Source: Parasphingorhabdus sp. SCSIO 66989 (GTDB lineage: Bacteria; Pseudomonadota; Alphaproteobacteria; Sphingomonadales; Sphingomonadaceae). From it: 64,000 nucleotides of DNA. Below, in pieces: positions 18,606 through 28,118 of this stretch (position 1 is the stretch's first letter; each line of letters begins with the position of its first letter). Made by a program: the position numbers and the translations under genes. The stretch spans positions 186,001 through 250,000 of the forward strand of contig NZ_CP136594.1 of assembly GCF_032852305.1 (NCBI RefSeq), in the 5' to 3' direction. The notes under the pieces are model-generated. The model had not been told where the DNA came from. It searched no databases and saw only the letters and a list, made by a program, of their open reading frames with translations.

Positions 18606-19073
18606 ATGCAACGCACCGTTACCCTGACCACCCATCTTGCAGCGCCGCCCGAAACGGTGCGCCAGCATGTCGGCACCTCGCGGCTGCTAAACTATATCAC
18701 CCGACCGCTGATCCGCTTTACCCCCAAAGCCGGGCAGGCCTTTCCCGAAGATTGGACGCCCGGCGAATACAAAGCATGGATGTGGCTGTTCGGTCTTTTG
18801 CCCGTCGGTTGGCAGGCAATCCGCATCAGCTTCCCGGAACCGGAAAATGCCACGCAATTTATCCGTGACAATGGCTATGGCCCGTTGATAAAACGCTGGG
18901 ACCATATGATCGAAATCCGCAGTGATGGCGACGGCACGCATTATACGGATCGCGTGATTATCGAGGCCGGGCTGCTGACGCCGCTCATCGCCGCGTTCGC
19001 GCAGGTTTTTTACGGCCACCGCCAGAAACGCTGGCGTAAGCTGGTGAACAGCAGGTTTGATTATACCGCCTGA
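18606..19073 (+). CDS. SRPBCC-like protein of unknown function
   Basis: Protein of about 155 residues from the ATG at 18606. Its layout (a beta strand RTVTLTTHLAAPPETV, a helix, antiparallel strands and a long C-terminal helix ending HRQKRWRKLV) resembles the START/SRPBCC ligand-binding fold, for example polyketide cyclase/dehydrase-like proteins, but the match is by pattern only. It begins 13 bases after sufA and precedes the terminator at 19088, so it is probably the last gene of the suf transcript. No link to Fe-S assembly can be read from it. Confidence 0.65.
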   Translation: MQRTVTLTTHLAAPPETVRQHVGTSRLLNYITRPLIRFTPKAGQAFPEDWTPGEYKAWMWLFGLLPVGWQAIRISFPEPENATQFIRDNGYGPLIKRWDHMIEIRSDGDGTHYTDRVIIEAGLLTPLIAAFAQVFYGHRQKRWRKLVNSRFDYTA

Positions 19074-19087
19074 CCGAAACAGAAGCT

Positions 19088-19111
19088 CCCCGCGCAAGCG
19101 GGGTTTATTTT
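19088..19111 (+). terminator. Terminator at the end of the suf operon
   Basis: CCCCGC-GCAA-GCGGGG with a GNRA tetraloop is followed by TTTATTTT, 14 bases after the stop at 19073. Confidence 0.8.
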
Positions 19112-19115
19112 GGTC

Positions 19116-19191
19116 TCACACAAAGACACGAAGACACGAAGCGCGTCTACCAAGAGACACCTCTTCTTTGTGCCTTTGTGGCTTTGTGTGA
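19116..19191. repeat. CACAAAGACACGAAG-type palindromic repeat
   Basis: TCACACAAAGACACGAAG at the left is mirrored by CTTTGTGGCTTTGTGTGA at the right around a short centre. A dispersed repeat between convergent genes. Confidence 0.75.
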
Positions 19192-19239
19192 AAAATGATG
19201 GGCGAAGGCTCCGCTAGCGCGGATTCGGAGCGGTAAGGC

Positions 19240-19605
19240 TTATTTCCGCAAAGCCCTGACACACCCCGCTCGGTCCACCGCTGCGCCTTGCAGGTTGCGG
19301 GCATCGGCATAGGTGCTTTTGCGCTCGCCGCCATTTTCAGGCGGATAGAGATAGATATCGAGAACGCAGCTCTCGCCGGTAAATTGCAGCTTGCGCGCCG
19401 CGCCCTCAATCACATCGAGACGCGGCGGGCCGAACATCGCCACCAGCTGATCATCGCTGCGGTTCAGGATCGCGGAGAGGCCGCGCGGATTCATCGGGCG
19501 GGTTGTCGGCGCGGTGCTGACCGGCGCAGCGACAGGTGCCGCGGCACATCCGGCCAATGTCAGCGCCAACAGGCCGATACTGGCCCAATGCGGCAATGTC
19601 TGCAT
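19240..19605 (-). CDS. Small lipoprotein of unknown function
   Basis: Protein of 121 residues with a signal peptide ending in a lipobox (LTLAGC, cysteine 20), so it should be lipid-anchored. A Pro/Thr/Ala-rich linker follows, then a compact domain (MNPRGLSAILNRSDDQLVAMFGPPR and ESCVLDIYLYPP) whose shape recalls small envelope lipoproteins of the SmpA/BamE kind, though I cannot assign it. It is 52 bases downstream of the EI24 gene on the same strand and may be co-transcribed. Confidence 0.65.
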   Translation of the reverse strand: MQTLPHWASIGLLALTLAGCAAAPVAAPVSTAPTTRPMNPRGLSAILNRSDDQLVAMFGPPRLDVIEGAARKLQFTGESCVLDIYLYPPENGGERKSTYADARNLQGAAVDRAGCVRALRK

Positions 19606-19657
19606 ATCTCTAACCGATCACACCTGTGTCTTGGCGATGGCCAGATCGGTGTGCGTG

Positions 19658-20407
19658 TCAGGCGGCCTGGGCCTTGACATGCTCTTTCACCGTCCGGCTC
19701 TGCGCCATATGCGCCGCCATCGCGGTACCGATAATCATGCCGAGAAAATTGACAAGCGGAATTGTGAGAATGCCTGCGGTTACAAGGCCAAGCAGAAAGC
19801 GGGTCAGGCTGGGAAACATCTTGTCGTCCGGCTGGTGCAGGCCATAGGCCTCGCCATGGCGGGCGCGCATCATATCGTCAAAATCGCGGCCCAGCAGCAT
19901 GGCATTGACCAGCAGCAACAGCGCCGCCAGCCCGACGCCGGTAAAGGCCAGCACGATATAGGCAGGCAGGAACAACAGATTATACCCCAAGGTACGCCCG
20001 AGACTTTTCAGGCCGAGCCCCAAACCTTCGGCGAAACCGATGGTGCGCGCGCGAACCAGTGCATGGGGATAGTGTTTACGCTCGACAGCCACCACGACAT
20101 CATCGCCGAAAATCGGGATCAAAGCCGCAGCGATAGCACGAAACCAGAGCCAACTTGCGAGCAATACCATACCCGCTGCAAAGATAGTCGCTGCAGTCTC
20201 CTGATAAGCAAGAATATATGCCCAATCCCCCAAACTACCACGCATCCAGCCCACCAACAACTCAGTCAGCCAGTCCACAGCCCACCAGAACACAAAGCCC
20301 AGCCCGACAAAGAACAGCAGTGTCACCAGCGCTGATTTGGCGAGGATTTTCAATATCGCACGATCTGTAAGCTGGCGCACTGAGGCAAAGAAGGCTTCGA
20401 CTAACAT
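19658..20407 (-). CDS. EI24/CysZ-like inner membrane protein
   Basis: Protein of 249 residues with four to six hydrophobic segments. The order (two N-terminal helices, a cytoplasmic stretch with ALVRARTIGFAEGLGLG, two more helices, a DDMMRARHGEAYGLHQPDD loop and a final pair) fits the EI24 domain family, which includes the sulfate permease CysZ. Substrate unknown. No cysteine-synthesis genes are next to it, so a sulfate role is not supported by context. Confidence 0.8.
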   Translation of the reverse strand: MLVEAFFASVRQLTDRAILKILAKSALVTLLFFVGLGFVFWWAVDWLTELLVGWMRGSLGDWAYILAYQETAATIFAAGMVLLASWLWFRAIAAALIPIFGDDVVVAVERKHYPHALVRARTIGFAEGLGLGLKSLGRTLGYNLLFLPAYIVLAFTGVGLAALLLLVNAMLLGRDFDDMMRARHGEAYGLHQPDDKMFPSLTRFLLGLVTAGILTIPLVNFLGMIIGTAMAAHMAQSRTVKEHVKAQAA

Positions 20408-20474
20408 GAGTGATATAGTAGATTAATACAGTAGTTCGCGTCAAGTGGCTTTGCTGCAAGACGTTTTATTGACA

Positions 20475-20620
20475 CTCATCCTCCCCGTTTGCGGGGAGGT
20501 GGCTCGCTGGAGCTTTAGCGAAAGCAAGGCGGAGGGGGTTCTCCGCTTGCGCTGCACCTTGCGGCTGACCCCCTCCACCAGCTTCGCTGGTCCCCCTCCC
20601 CATGAATGGGGAGGATTGAG
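20475..20620. repeat. Composite CCTCCCC/GGGGAGG repeat
   Basis: ATCCTCCCCGTTTGCGGGGAG at the left pairs with CTCCCCATGAATGGGGAGGAT at the right. Inner arms GGCGGAGGGGGT and ACCCCCTCCACC also match. A dispersed intergenic element between divergent genes. Confidence 0.75.
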
Positions 20621-20698
20621 GAAATAAAATCTTGGCAACAGCCACCCCCTCCGATAGGGGCGCTGCAACGCTTTTCAGGCCGAAGGAATATCTCTGCA

Positions 20699-21700
20699 AT
20701 GACCGAAACCCGCTATGATGTGCTCGCCATCGGAAATGCCATTGTTGATGTGATGGCGTCTGCCGAGGATGACTTCCTCGCTCGCCATGCGATGACCAAG
20801 GGTGGCATGATGCTGATTGATGCTGATCAGGCGACCAATATCTATGCCGATATGGGCAAGGCACAGGAAATCAGTGGGGGCTCAGCAGCCAATACGCTGG
20901 CCGGTCTGGCAGAGCTTGGCGCGCGCTGCGCTTTTATCGGTCAGGTCGCCAATGACCAGCTGGGTGAGATTTTCGCGCATGATATCCGCGCTGCCGGCGT
21001 TGATTTCACCACTCCGGCGCGTGAAGGCGAACCGCCAACCGCGCGCTGCCTTATCCTCGTCACGCCGGATGGGCAGCGCACAATGAACACCTTTTTGGGC
21101 GCATCACAATTTCTGCCCTCAAATACGCTTGATGAAGATCTGATCACCAGCGCCGATATTCTCTATCTTGAGGGCTATCTCTGGGACCCGGAAGAGCCCC
21201 GTAATGCGATGTTGAAAGCGATTGATATCGCCCGCGCCGCCGATCGCAAGGTGGCCTTCACCATGTCCGATGCCTTTGTCATTGACCGCTATCGTGATGA
21301 CTTCCAGGCGCTGCTCGATGCCGGAAAGATCGATATTCTCTTCGCCAATGAGGTCGAGATCAAGTCGCTGACCCAGATTGACGATTTTGACGAAGCTGTC
21401 GCCAAGGTCGCACCGCAGGTGCCAACACTGGCGGTCACCCGCGGCCCCGATGGCGCAGTGGCGATGCATCAGGGCGAATATGCCTCGGTCCGCGCGCAGC
21501 CGATTGAGAAGGTGGTGGATACCACTGGTGCAGGTGATCTGTTCGCTGCCGGGTTCCTCAAAGGCATGGTCGATGGCCGCCCGGTGAGCCAGTGCCTGAC
21601 CATGGGTGCAATTGCCGCCGCCGAGATTATCAGCCATTTCGGTGCCCGATCAGAGGCGCGTCTGTCTGAACTGGTGGCGGAGCAACTTCCAAAGAATTGA
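20699..21700 (+). CDS. PfkB-family adenosine/sugar kinase
   Basis: Protein of 333 residues with the PfkB signatures: GGSAANTLAGL (motif 1) and DTTGAGDLFAAGFLKG (motif 2, with the catalytic aspartate). The start MTETRYDVLAIGNAIVDV at 20699 is set by AAGGAA eleven bases before it; an earlier in-frame ATG at 20606 falls in the repeat. In sphingomonads and other Alphaproteobacteria this type is annotated as adenosine kinase, which would phosphorylate adenosine to AMP, but the exact substrate cannot be proven from sequence. Confidence 0.87.
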   Translation: MTETRYDVLAIGNAIVDVMASAEDDFLARHAMTKGGMMLIDADQATNIYADMGKAQEISGGSAANTLAGLAELGARCAFIGQVANDQLGEIFAHDIRAAGVDFTTPAREGEPPTARCLILVTPDGQRTMNTFLGASQFLPSNTLDEDLITSADILYLEGYLWDPEEPRNAMLKAIDIARAADRKVAFTMSDAFVIDRYRDDFQALLDAGKIDILFANEVEIKSLTQIDDFDEAVAKVAPQVPTLAVTRGPDGAVAMHQGEYASVRAQPIEKVVDTTGAGDLFAAGFLKGMVDGRPVSQCLTMGAIAAAEIISHFGARSEARLSELVAEQLPKN

Positions 21701-21706
21701 GATTAA

Positions 21707-21828
21707 CCCTCTCCCCTTCAGGGGAGAGGGAAGAGCCGCGAAGCGGCGAAGGGAGAGGGGGCGTACCACAAGCGCAGCGCCAATTGGATAACCCCCTCCC
21801 TTAGTCCCTCCCCTGAAGGGGAGGGAGA
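21707..21828. repeat. CCCTCTCCCCTTCAGGGGAGAGGG-type repeat pair
   Basis: A perfect 10-bp hairpin at 21707-21730 and a second at about 21806-21828 (CCCTCCCCTGAAGGGGAGGG) bound a GC-rich segment. They lie between the convergent kinase and flippase genes and could also stop transcription, but no T tract follows. Confidence 0.75.
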
Positions 21829-21830
21829 CC

Positions 21831-23327
21831 TTAGGCAGCACTCTTCCGGAACAACACCCGGTCGGCCTCGCCAAAGCCCTTATACCAGATCATCCAGCCA
21901 TAAAGGCCGAGGATCGCCGGGACTCCAAATGCAAGCTCAGCCCATTCAGGCAGGAATTGGGTCGCGCCCCAGCCGATCACCGCAGCGAGTGCAGTCGCCC
22001 AGACCAGCGCCCAGCGCCAGCCATTCACCGGTGCACCCAATATGCCAGCGAGCAATATCGCCTTCACCACCGAGGCAAAGGCCAGCGCCAGCGCCAAGGC
22101 CAGAGCGACACCCGCTGCCTGATAAAGCGGCGGCCAGCCCCAGCTGCGCATCAGCAATATGATGCCCAGGCTCAGCAAGGCCTGCAGTCCCAGCATCGCC
22201 AGCGAGATAAAGAGATTGCGATGGCGCGCGACATAGACCAGCACCGACTCACTGACGACGGCGGTCGCGGCGACCACCTCGGCAACCAGCAACAGCACCA
22301 TAGCACCATTGCCGCCGACAAATTCGGGGCCGACCAGCCCCATCACCGCCTCGCCGGGTATACCCAGCGCCAGCGCAACGCCCGCTTGCGCCGCGATAAT
22401 CCAGAAACCGACCTGGCTCACCTGCGCGGCGATTTCCTTCAGCTTTCCTGCCTCTAAATTGCGGGTGATAACCGGGCCCAATATCGGGTCAAAACTGGTC
22501 TTCAGCTTTTGCGGCAGGCTGGCCACTTGTTGCGCGACATAATAAATGCCGACCACGGCCGGCGAGACGAACAGGCCAAGGATCGCCAGATCAAGGCGGC
22601 GGCTACCCCATTCAACCGCATCGGCAGCGGCCAGCGGCACATTTTGCCGCGCCAGCAGGATAAGCTGCACCGGCTTGGGCCGCCAGCCAAAGGGTAAGCC
22701 ATAGCTGCGGATCAGCGGGATGATCGAAGCCAGCAACGCCGCCAGCATCGAAACGACATAGGCGAGAATCAGCCCGTCGCGGGTGGAATAGAAATAGAAG
22801 CCCAAAGCTGCGATGCTGATCGTCCAGGGTTCGATTATCGCCCGTGCGCGCACGGTGGAGGCAATGTCAAAGCGATAGGCCAAAGCCGCAAGTGCGACAT
22901 CCGAGCCGACAATGAAGAAGATCACCAGCGGCAGGAAGCGGTCAAGATCATTGATCTGGCTATTGGGGAACATCGCCTGCGGAAAAACTATCAGCAGCGC
23001 GGCAGCCAACGTTGAAGCGAGCATGCTGACCAGCAAGCCATCAAACACGACATGCACATGCGGCCGTTCGGTGCGGCTAAGCTGTTCGGCAAGGCCACGG
23101 CGCAGGCCCAATGTCGCCAGTTGCGCCGCCAGCTCGACAATCAATATCGCATAGGCAAAGCGGCCCAGCACTTCGGGGCCATACATCCGCCCGGCGATAA
23201 ACAAAAAGGGCAGCCGTGCCGCCAGCCGCAGCAAAAAGCCGAAGAAATTGGTGCGCCCGCCTTTGGCGAGACGTGAAATATCCTCATCGCCTTCCTCAGG
23301 CTTGGGTGGAGTTGCCGCCTCGCTCAT
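21831..23327 (-). CDS. Lipopolysaccharide/polysaccharide flippase (Wzx-like)
   Basis: Integral membrane protein of 498 residues with about 12-14 hydrophobic helices and a short charged N-terminus, of the MOP superfamily (polysaccharide biosynthesis protein). Typical points are the N-terminal RTNFFGFLLRLAARLPFLFIAGR helix and the QQVASLPQKLKTSFDPIL loop. It would move lipid-linked sugar units across the inner membrane. The start is four bases into the end of gpsA, so the genes are coupled, an unusual pairing with no glycosyltransferases nearby. Confidence 0.83.
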   Translation of the reverse strand: MSEAATPPKPEEGDEDISRLAKGGRTNFFGFLLRLAARLPFLFIAGRMYGPEVLGRFAYAILIVELAAQLATLGLRRGLAEQLSRTERPHVHVVFDGLLVSMLASTLAAALLIVFPQAMFPNSQINDLDRFLPLVIFFIVGSDVALAALAYRFDIASTVRARAIIEPWTISIAALGFYFYSTRDGLILAYVVSMLAALLASIIPLIRSYGLPFGWRPKPVQLILLARQNVPLAAADAVEWGSRRLDLAILGLFVSPAVVGIYYVAQQVASLPQKLKTSFDPILGPVITRNLEAGKLKEIAAQVSQVGFWIIAAQAGVALALGIPGEAVMGLVGPEFVGGNGAMVLLLVAEVVAATAVVSESVLVYVARHRNLFISLAMLGLQALLSLGIILLMRSWGWPPLYQAAGVALALALALAFASVVKAILLAGILGAPVNGWRWALVWATALAAVIGWGATQFLPEWAELAFGVPAILGLYGWMIWYKGFGEADRVLFRKSAA

Positions 23328-24307
23328 TCGCTGCCCAACGGTCTGGCCAGCAAATCGGTAACAATGCTCGCGGCTTCTGTCTCGCCGCTGAGCAGGGCAC
23401 AGACGGAATCGACGATTGGCATTTCCACGCCATGGTCACGCGCAACCTGTTGCAGCACCGGCGCGGTATGCGCCCCTTCAGCCACGGTTGTCCGCCCGGT
23501 CATCAGCGATTCTGCTGATTGCCCCTGCCCCAAAGCGCGACCGAAAGAGAAATTGCGCGAGCTTTCCGACGAGCAGGTGAGCACCAGATCGCCGAGTCCG
23601 GAAAGGCCACTCAGCGTCTCCGCTTCCGCACCACAGGCCACACCGAAACGTACCATCTCCGCAAAGCCTCGGCTGATCAAAGCGGCGCGGGCATTCTGAC
23701 CCAAGCCCAATCCATCGACTACGCCACAAGCAATCGCGAGCACATTTTTAACCGCGCCGCCAATCTCGGCACCGACCGGATCGGGCGAGTGATAGGGGCG
23801 GAAATGTGGCCGCGCGATCATCGGCGCCAGCTTCTCCCACAATGCATCCTCGCGACAGGCGAGCGTTGCAGCCGCGGGCTGAGCGGTCGCCACCTCATGC
23901 GCAAAATTGGGCCCAGCCAGAACCGCTATGGCTGCATCGGGGAACAATGTGGCGGCGATATCGAGCATGAAGGAACCGGAGCTGACCTCAATCCCCTTGC
24001 TGCACAGGATCAGCGCGCCGGGATTGTCCAGCTGTTCCAGCACGGAGCGCATATGCTGTGCCGGGGTGACCACCAGCAGCGCTTCCATGCCGTTCATGCT
24101 GTTCAGATCATCGGTCGCCACAATTGATGGCGATAGCGGATGGTTGGGCAGGAATATCGGATTCTCATGCTTGGCATTGATCGCTTCCACCACTTCGGGT
24201 TCACGCGCCCAGATGCGTACTGCGCGGCCATCCGAAGCCAGCATCTGCGCCAGCGCGGTACCCCAGGCACCTGCGCCCAATACGCCGATTTGTGCCGCTT
24301 CGCTCAT
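23324..24307 (-). CDS. gpsA: Glycerol-3-phosphate dehydrogenase [NAD(P)+]
   Basis: Protein of 327 residues making sn-glycerol-3-phosphate for phospholipids. The Rossmann motif is [10 protein letters not shown] at 11-20; other marks are [19 protein letters not shown], the catalytic-lysine segment [13 protein letters not shown], and [14 protein letters not shown]. It overlaps tsaD and the flippase gene by four bases each (ATGA), so the three are one operon. Confidence 0.96.
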   Translation of the reverse strand: MSEAAQIGVLGAGAWGTALAQMLASDGRAVRIWAREPEVVEAINAKHENPIFLPNHPLSPSIVATDDLNSMNGMEALLVVTPAQHMRSVLEQLDNPGALILCSKGIEVSSGSFMLDIAATLFPDAAIAVLAGPNFAHEVATAQPAAATLACREDALWEKLAPMIARPHFRPYHSPDPVGAEIGGAVKNVLAIACGVVDGLGLGQNARAALISRGFAEMVRFGVACGAEAETLSGLSGLGDLVLTCSSESSRNFSFGRALGQGQSAESLMTGRTTVAEGAHTAPVLQQVARDHGVEMPIVDSVCALLSGETEAASIVTDLLARPLGSE

Positions 24308-25350
24308 GCCTTCACTCCAGCACCACGCACGGGAGCGGCAGCGTCATCCAAGGGCCAGCGCGGTCGGGCCTTGAAATCGAGCGGGTCGCCCGTGTCGCCA
24401 GCGAGAAACCGTTCCATCCCGGCCCAGCCAATCATCGCGGCATTATCTGTGCACAACCAAATCGGCGGCGCGGAAAAGGCGATATCGTGCTTCGCAGCCA
24501 AGGCTTCCAGAGCAGCGCGCACGCTTTGATTGGCGGCGACGCCACCCGCGACTACGAGCCGCGTTATAGGCGCATCAAAATTGGCCTCTGTGAGCGCTTT
24601 ACCAAGACGATCAACCACGCAATCAATCGCCGCCTGCTGGAACGAGGCAGCAATATCCGCTGCGGCATGTTCGCCACTCTCGACCGCCCGTAGCACCGCG
24701 CTTTTTAGGCCGGCAAAGGAGAAATGCGGCTCATCCGAACCGAGCAAAGGACGCGGCAAGGGCACCGCCTTGGGATCGCCCTCGCGCGCCAGCTTCTCCA
24801 CTGCCGGGCCGCCGGGATAGCCGAGCCCCAAAAGCTTGGCGGTCTTGTCAAAGGCCTCGCCTAGTGCATCATCAATTGTCGTCGCCAGCCGTGCGTAGGC
24901 ACCGGGGCCATCAACACGTAAAATCTGGCAATGCCCGCCCGACACAAGCAGCAGCAGATAGGGAAATTGCAGCGAAGCATCATCGAGTCGCGGTGACAGC
25001 GCGTGGCCTTCCAGATGGTTGATCGCCAGAAACGGCTTACCAGCCGCCATGGCCAGCGCCTTGCCCATCACCATGCCGACCATCACCCCGCCGATCAGCC
25101 CCGGACCCGAGGTCGCGGCGACCGCATCGCAATCCTCCAGCTCCAGCCCTGCTTCTTCAAACACAGCAGAAATCAGCGGCGGCAGGCTCTCGACATGGGC
25201 GCGCGCAGCAATCTCCGGCACCACGCCGCCATAGGGCTGGTGCGCCGCTTCCTGCGAAGCGAGCCGGTGCGCCACTATAGTGCGATCATCGCGGACCAGC
25301 GCGGCCGCGCTTTCGTCACAGCTGGATTCAATGCCAAGGATCAAGGCCAT
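24304..25350 (-). CDS. tsaD: tRNA threonylcarbamoyladenosine transferase TsaD
   Basis: Protein of 348 residues that transfers the threonylcarbamoyl group to A37 of ANN-decoding tRNAs, with TsaB, TsaC and TsaE. It starts with [15 protein letters not shown]; the metal-binding histidines are H112 and H116 in [21 protein letters not shown] and the [10 protein letters not shown] nucleotide loop are present. First gene of the tsaD-gpsA-flippase operon, divergent from hemC, an arrangement seen in many Alphaproteobacteria. Confidence 0.97.
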   Translation of the reverse strand: MALILGIESSCDESAAALVRDDRTIVAHRLASQEAAHQPYGGVVPEIAARAHVESLPPLISAVFEEAGLELEDCDAVAATSGPGLIGGVMVGMVMGKALAMAAGKPFLAINHLEGHALSPRLDDASLQFPYLLLLVSGGHCQILRVDGPGAYARLATTIDDALGEAFDKTAKLLGLGYPGGPAVEKLAREGDPKAVPLPRPLLGSDEPHFSFAGLKSAVLRAVESGEHAAADIAASFQQAAIDCVVDRLGKALTEANFDAPITRLVVAGGVAANQSVRAALEALAAKHDIAFSAPPIWLCTDNAAMIGWAGMERFLAGDTGDPLDFKARPRWPLDDAAAPVRGAGVKA

Positions 25351-25394
25351 GGCGCTTTCCCTTAACGATGTTCCGCGCTAGGACCAAATATGAA

Positions 25395-26381
25395 ATGACC
25401 AACAGCGCCACGACTTCTTCCGAATCCATCCGTCAACTGCTTGAAAACCGGCCCTTAAGGCTGGGCACGCGCAGCTCGCCTCTGGCGATGGCACAGGCAC
25501 ATGAAGTGGCCGGCCGGCTGCGTACCGCGCATGATCTGCCCGAGGGCGCAATCGAGATTTCCGCCGCCGAGGCCAGTGGCGACAAGATCACCGACCGGGC
25601 GCTGCGCGAAGTCGGCGGCAAGGCTTTATGGACGCGCGAGCTCGACTTTCAGCTCGAGGACGGCACGGTCGATTTCTCGGTGCATTCGATGAAGGATGTC
25701 GAGACCATCCGGCCTGAACAATTCACCATTTCCGCGATCCTGCCCCGCGCCGATGCCCGCGATGTGCTGATCGGCGCGGCATCGATTGCGGATATCCCTC
25801 AAGGCGCGAAATTCGGCACCAGTTCACCGCGTCGCGCGGCGCAGATGCGCAGCCTGCGCCCCGATATTGAGGTGGTGCTGTTTCGCGGCAATGTCGCCAC
25901 GCGTCTCGCCAAGCTGGAGAAAGGCGTGGCCGATGTGACGCTGCTGGCCAAGGCCGGACTCGACCGACTGGATCAGGGTGATCTGGGCACTCCGCTGGAC
26001 AAGGCGGTCTGGACACCCGCCGCCGCACAGGGCGCGATTGGCGTCGAAACGCGTACCGATAACCCGGCATTGCGCGCATTTCTGGGCGCAATCGATGATG
26101 CCGCCACTCATGATGCGGTGATGCTGGAACGGCATTTTCTCGCCGCGCTGGGCGGTTCCTGCCACAGCTCGGTCGCGGCGCATGTCAGCTCGCAGGACGG
26201 GCAAAAGACGATGCGCGCGATTCTCTATTCCGAAGATGGCCGCGATCATGTCGACGAGACGTTGGTTTTTGATGGCGCTGATCATCAGGCTGATGCCGAT
26301 GCGGTGAGCCAGTTGGCAGGCGCGATGCTTGCCAAAGCGCCGGAGAGCATTACCCGGCTTTTCGATCCGCCAGCCAAGTGA
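25395..26381 (+). CDS. hemC: Hydroxymethylbilane synthase (porphobilinogen deaminase)
   Basis: Enzyme of heme synthesis that links four porphobilinogen units, 328 residues from the ATG at 25395. The dipyrromethane cofactor cysteine is C256 in GGSCHSSVAAH. LRLGTRSSPLAMAQA, KDVETIRP and GTSSPRRAAQM are family motifs. An ATG at 25368 is in frame; AGGA at 25380 favours 25395. Divergent from tsaD with only 17-44 bases between, so the promoters overlap. hemD follows with a four-base overlap. Confidence 0.95.
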   Translation: MTNSATTSSESIRQLLENRPLRLGTRSSPLAMAQAHEVAGRLRTAHDLPEGAIEISAAEASGDKITDRALREVGGKALWTRELDFQLEDGTVDFSVHSMKDVETIRPEQFTISAILPRADARDVLIGAASIADIPQGAKFGTSSPRRAAQMRSLRPDIEVVLFRGNVATRLAKLEKGVADVTLLAKAGLDRLDQGDLGTPLDKAVWTPAAAQGAIGVETRTDNPALRAFLGAIDDAATHDAVMLERHFLAALGGSCHSSVAAHVSSQDGQKTMRAILYSEDGRDHVDETLVFDGADHQADADAVSQLAGAMLAKAPESITRLFDPPAK

Positions 26382-27058
26382 AACCGTTGCTGATCACCCG
26401 GCCCGAACCGGGGCTGACGGCGAGTTGCAATGCTGCACGCGAGCTCGGTTTGAATCCGGTGGCTGGACCGCTGTTCACGGTTGAGCCTGTCGATTGGGAA
26501 ATAGAGCAAGCCTTTGATTCAGTGCTGATCGGCAGCGCCAATGTGCTGCGCCATGGCGGTGACAAGCTCGCGCGTCTCAAAGAAGCACCAGTATATGCGG
26601 TTGGCGATACGACGGCTGCAGCCGTGCACGCTAGTGGACTGAGCGTGGCCTTTAGCGGATCAGATGGTCTGGAAAGCTGTGTTGATGCCCTGCTGCGCGA
26701 TGGCCATAGCAGGCCGCTGCGGCTGACGGGACGCAGGCATACCAAGTTGCAGCCAAGGCCGAACCTCAGCGTCGAGACGGTTATCTGCTATGAGACCCAA
26801 AACCAGCCGCTTGGCGCTGAAGCGGCAAAAGCGCTGGAAAACCCTTGTGTCATCATGGCCTATTCCGCTGCTGCGGTGGAGGCGGTCGAGGTTGAAATGG
26901 CGCGGCTCGGGCTGGCTACCTCTCAGCATATGCTGCTTGTTATCAGCCAACGCGCCGCGAATTCTGCAACGGCGCAATGGCAGAGCGTGCATGTCGCAGA
27001 GCGGCCCGATGATGCGGCAATGCTGGCACAGGCGCGAATATTGTGCCAGAGGGGCTGA
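26378..27058 (+). CDS. hemD: Uroporphyrinogen-III synthase
   Basis: Protein of 226 residues that closes hydroxymethylbilane to uroporphyrinogen III. The family is poorly conserved; recognised by the LLITRPEPG start, the VYAVGDTTAAAVHASGL segment, and the position right behind hemC. The GTG start overlaps the hemC stop (GTGA), indicating coupled translation. Confidence 0.9.
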   Translation: MKPLLITRPEPGLTASCNAARELGLNPVAGPLFTVEPVDWEIEQAFDSVLIGSANVLRHGGDKLARLKEAPVYAVGDTTAAAVHASGLSVAFSGSDGLESCVDALLRDGHSRPLRLTGRRHTKLQPRPNLSVETVICYETQNQPLGAEAAKALENPCVIMAYSAAAVEAVEVEMARLGLATSQHMLLVISQRAANSATAQWQSVHVAERPDDAAMLAQARILCQRG

Positions 27059-27108
27059 ACTGTATTAAGTGGGCATCACGGCCCGTTCAGATGAGACCAG
27101 ATATCTAG

Positions 27109-28080
27109 ATGGCTATGAACAAGGATTATGAACCCATTTCTGCGCGCTCGGGCAAAGGTCTCGGCATCAGGCCGCTGATCTTTCTCGCGCTGATCGCCTT
27201 TATCGGCGGCGGGATCGCTACCGGTTGGGCAATGTCGCGCTTCAATCTGCTGGGCAGTGAGACCGAGGCCACAACCACCAGTACCAGCGAAGCCGAGGCA
27301 CAGGTCAGCGAGCCAGTGCGTCAGCTTGATCAACGTATTCAAGCCGATGGCACGGTCCAGCCCACCCCGCCGCCCGCAGCGGCCAATGACAATGCTCTCG
27401 CCAATGACCCGTCACTGGTGGGCACCGGCCTGTCGCGGCGTGTTGCCGAGCTGGAAGATCGTCTGTCACGCATCAATGTGCAGGCGCAGGCGGCATCAGG
27501 CAATGCGGCGCGCGCTGAAGGCCTGTTGATCGCATTTGCAGCGCGCCGCGCGCTCGATACCGGGTCACCGCTTGGCTATATTGAGGAACAGCTCAAATTG
27601 CGCTTCGGCGCGGCCCAGCCCAATGCGGTGGCAACGATTATCGAGGCGGCGCGCAAGCCAGTCACCATGGATGCGCTGCGCACCGGGCTGGCGGAGATTT
27701 CACCCTCTTCTACCGGGGCCCGCCCGGATGAAAGCTGGTGGGCCGCTTTTCGCCGCGAAACCAGCGAGCTGTTCGTGCTGCGTAGGCAGGGATCACCCTC
27801 GCCTGCGCCGGAACAAAGGCTGGAGCGGGCGGCAACCTATCTGGAATCAGAGCGCGTTGCCGAAGCCCTGGCCGAGGTGCAGAAATTGCCCAATCAGGAG
27901 CCGGTAGAGGATTGGGTAGACTTGGCCAAACGCTATACGACAGCCCGGCAGGCACTCGATTTCATCGAGACGGCGGCGATTCTTGAGCCACGCGAATTAC
28001 GCACCGGTGAAGGTGAACGGGTGGAACAGCCTTCACCGCTGGCAGCTGAGGGCGAGACGGGGCAACAGTCTAGCCGATAA
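27109..28080 (+). CDS. Mic60/mitofilin-like single-pass membrane protein
   Basis: Protein of 323 residues with one membrane helix at about 21-42 (PLIFLALIAFIGGGIATGWA), a low-complexity Thr/Glu/Pro linker, a short coiled coil (about 105-140, VAELEDRLSRINVQAQA) and a helical C-terminal part with IEEQLKLRFG and a terminal AEVQKLPNQEPVEDWV segment. This layout and the location behind hemC-hemD match the alphaproteobacterial mitofilin-like proteins (COG4223), the bacterial relatives of Mic60 that bend the inner membrane. Its coiled coil is short for the family. Start chosen at MAMNKD, 50 bases after hemD; the start at MNKD is also possible. Confidence 0.75.
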   Translation: MAMNKDYEPISARSGKGLGIRPLIFLALIAFIGGGIATGWAMSRFNLLGSETEATTTSTSEAEAQVSEPVRQLDQRIQADGTVQPTPPPAAANDNALANDPSLVGTGLSRRVAELEDRLSRINVQAQAASGNAARAEGLLIAFAARRALDTGSPLGYIEEQLKLRFGAAQPNAVATIIEAARKPVTMDALRTGLAEISPSSTGARPDESWWAAFRRETSELFVLRRQGSPSPAPEQRLERAATYLESERVAEALAEVQKLPNQEPVEDWVDLAKRYTTARQALDFIETAAILEPRELRTGEGERVEQPSPLAAEGETGQQSSR

Positions 28081-28118
28081 CCATCCGCAGGCCCTCACAG
28101 CGCGCGTTGGACATAGGC

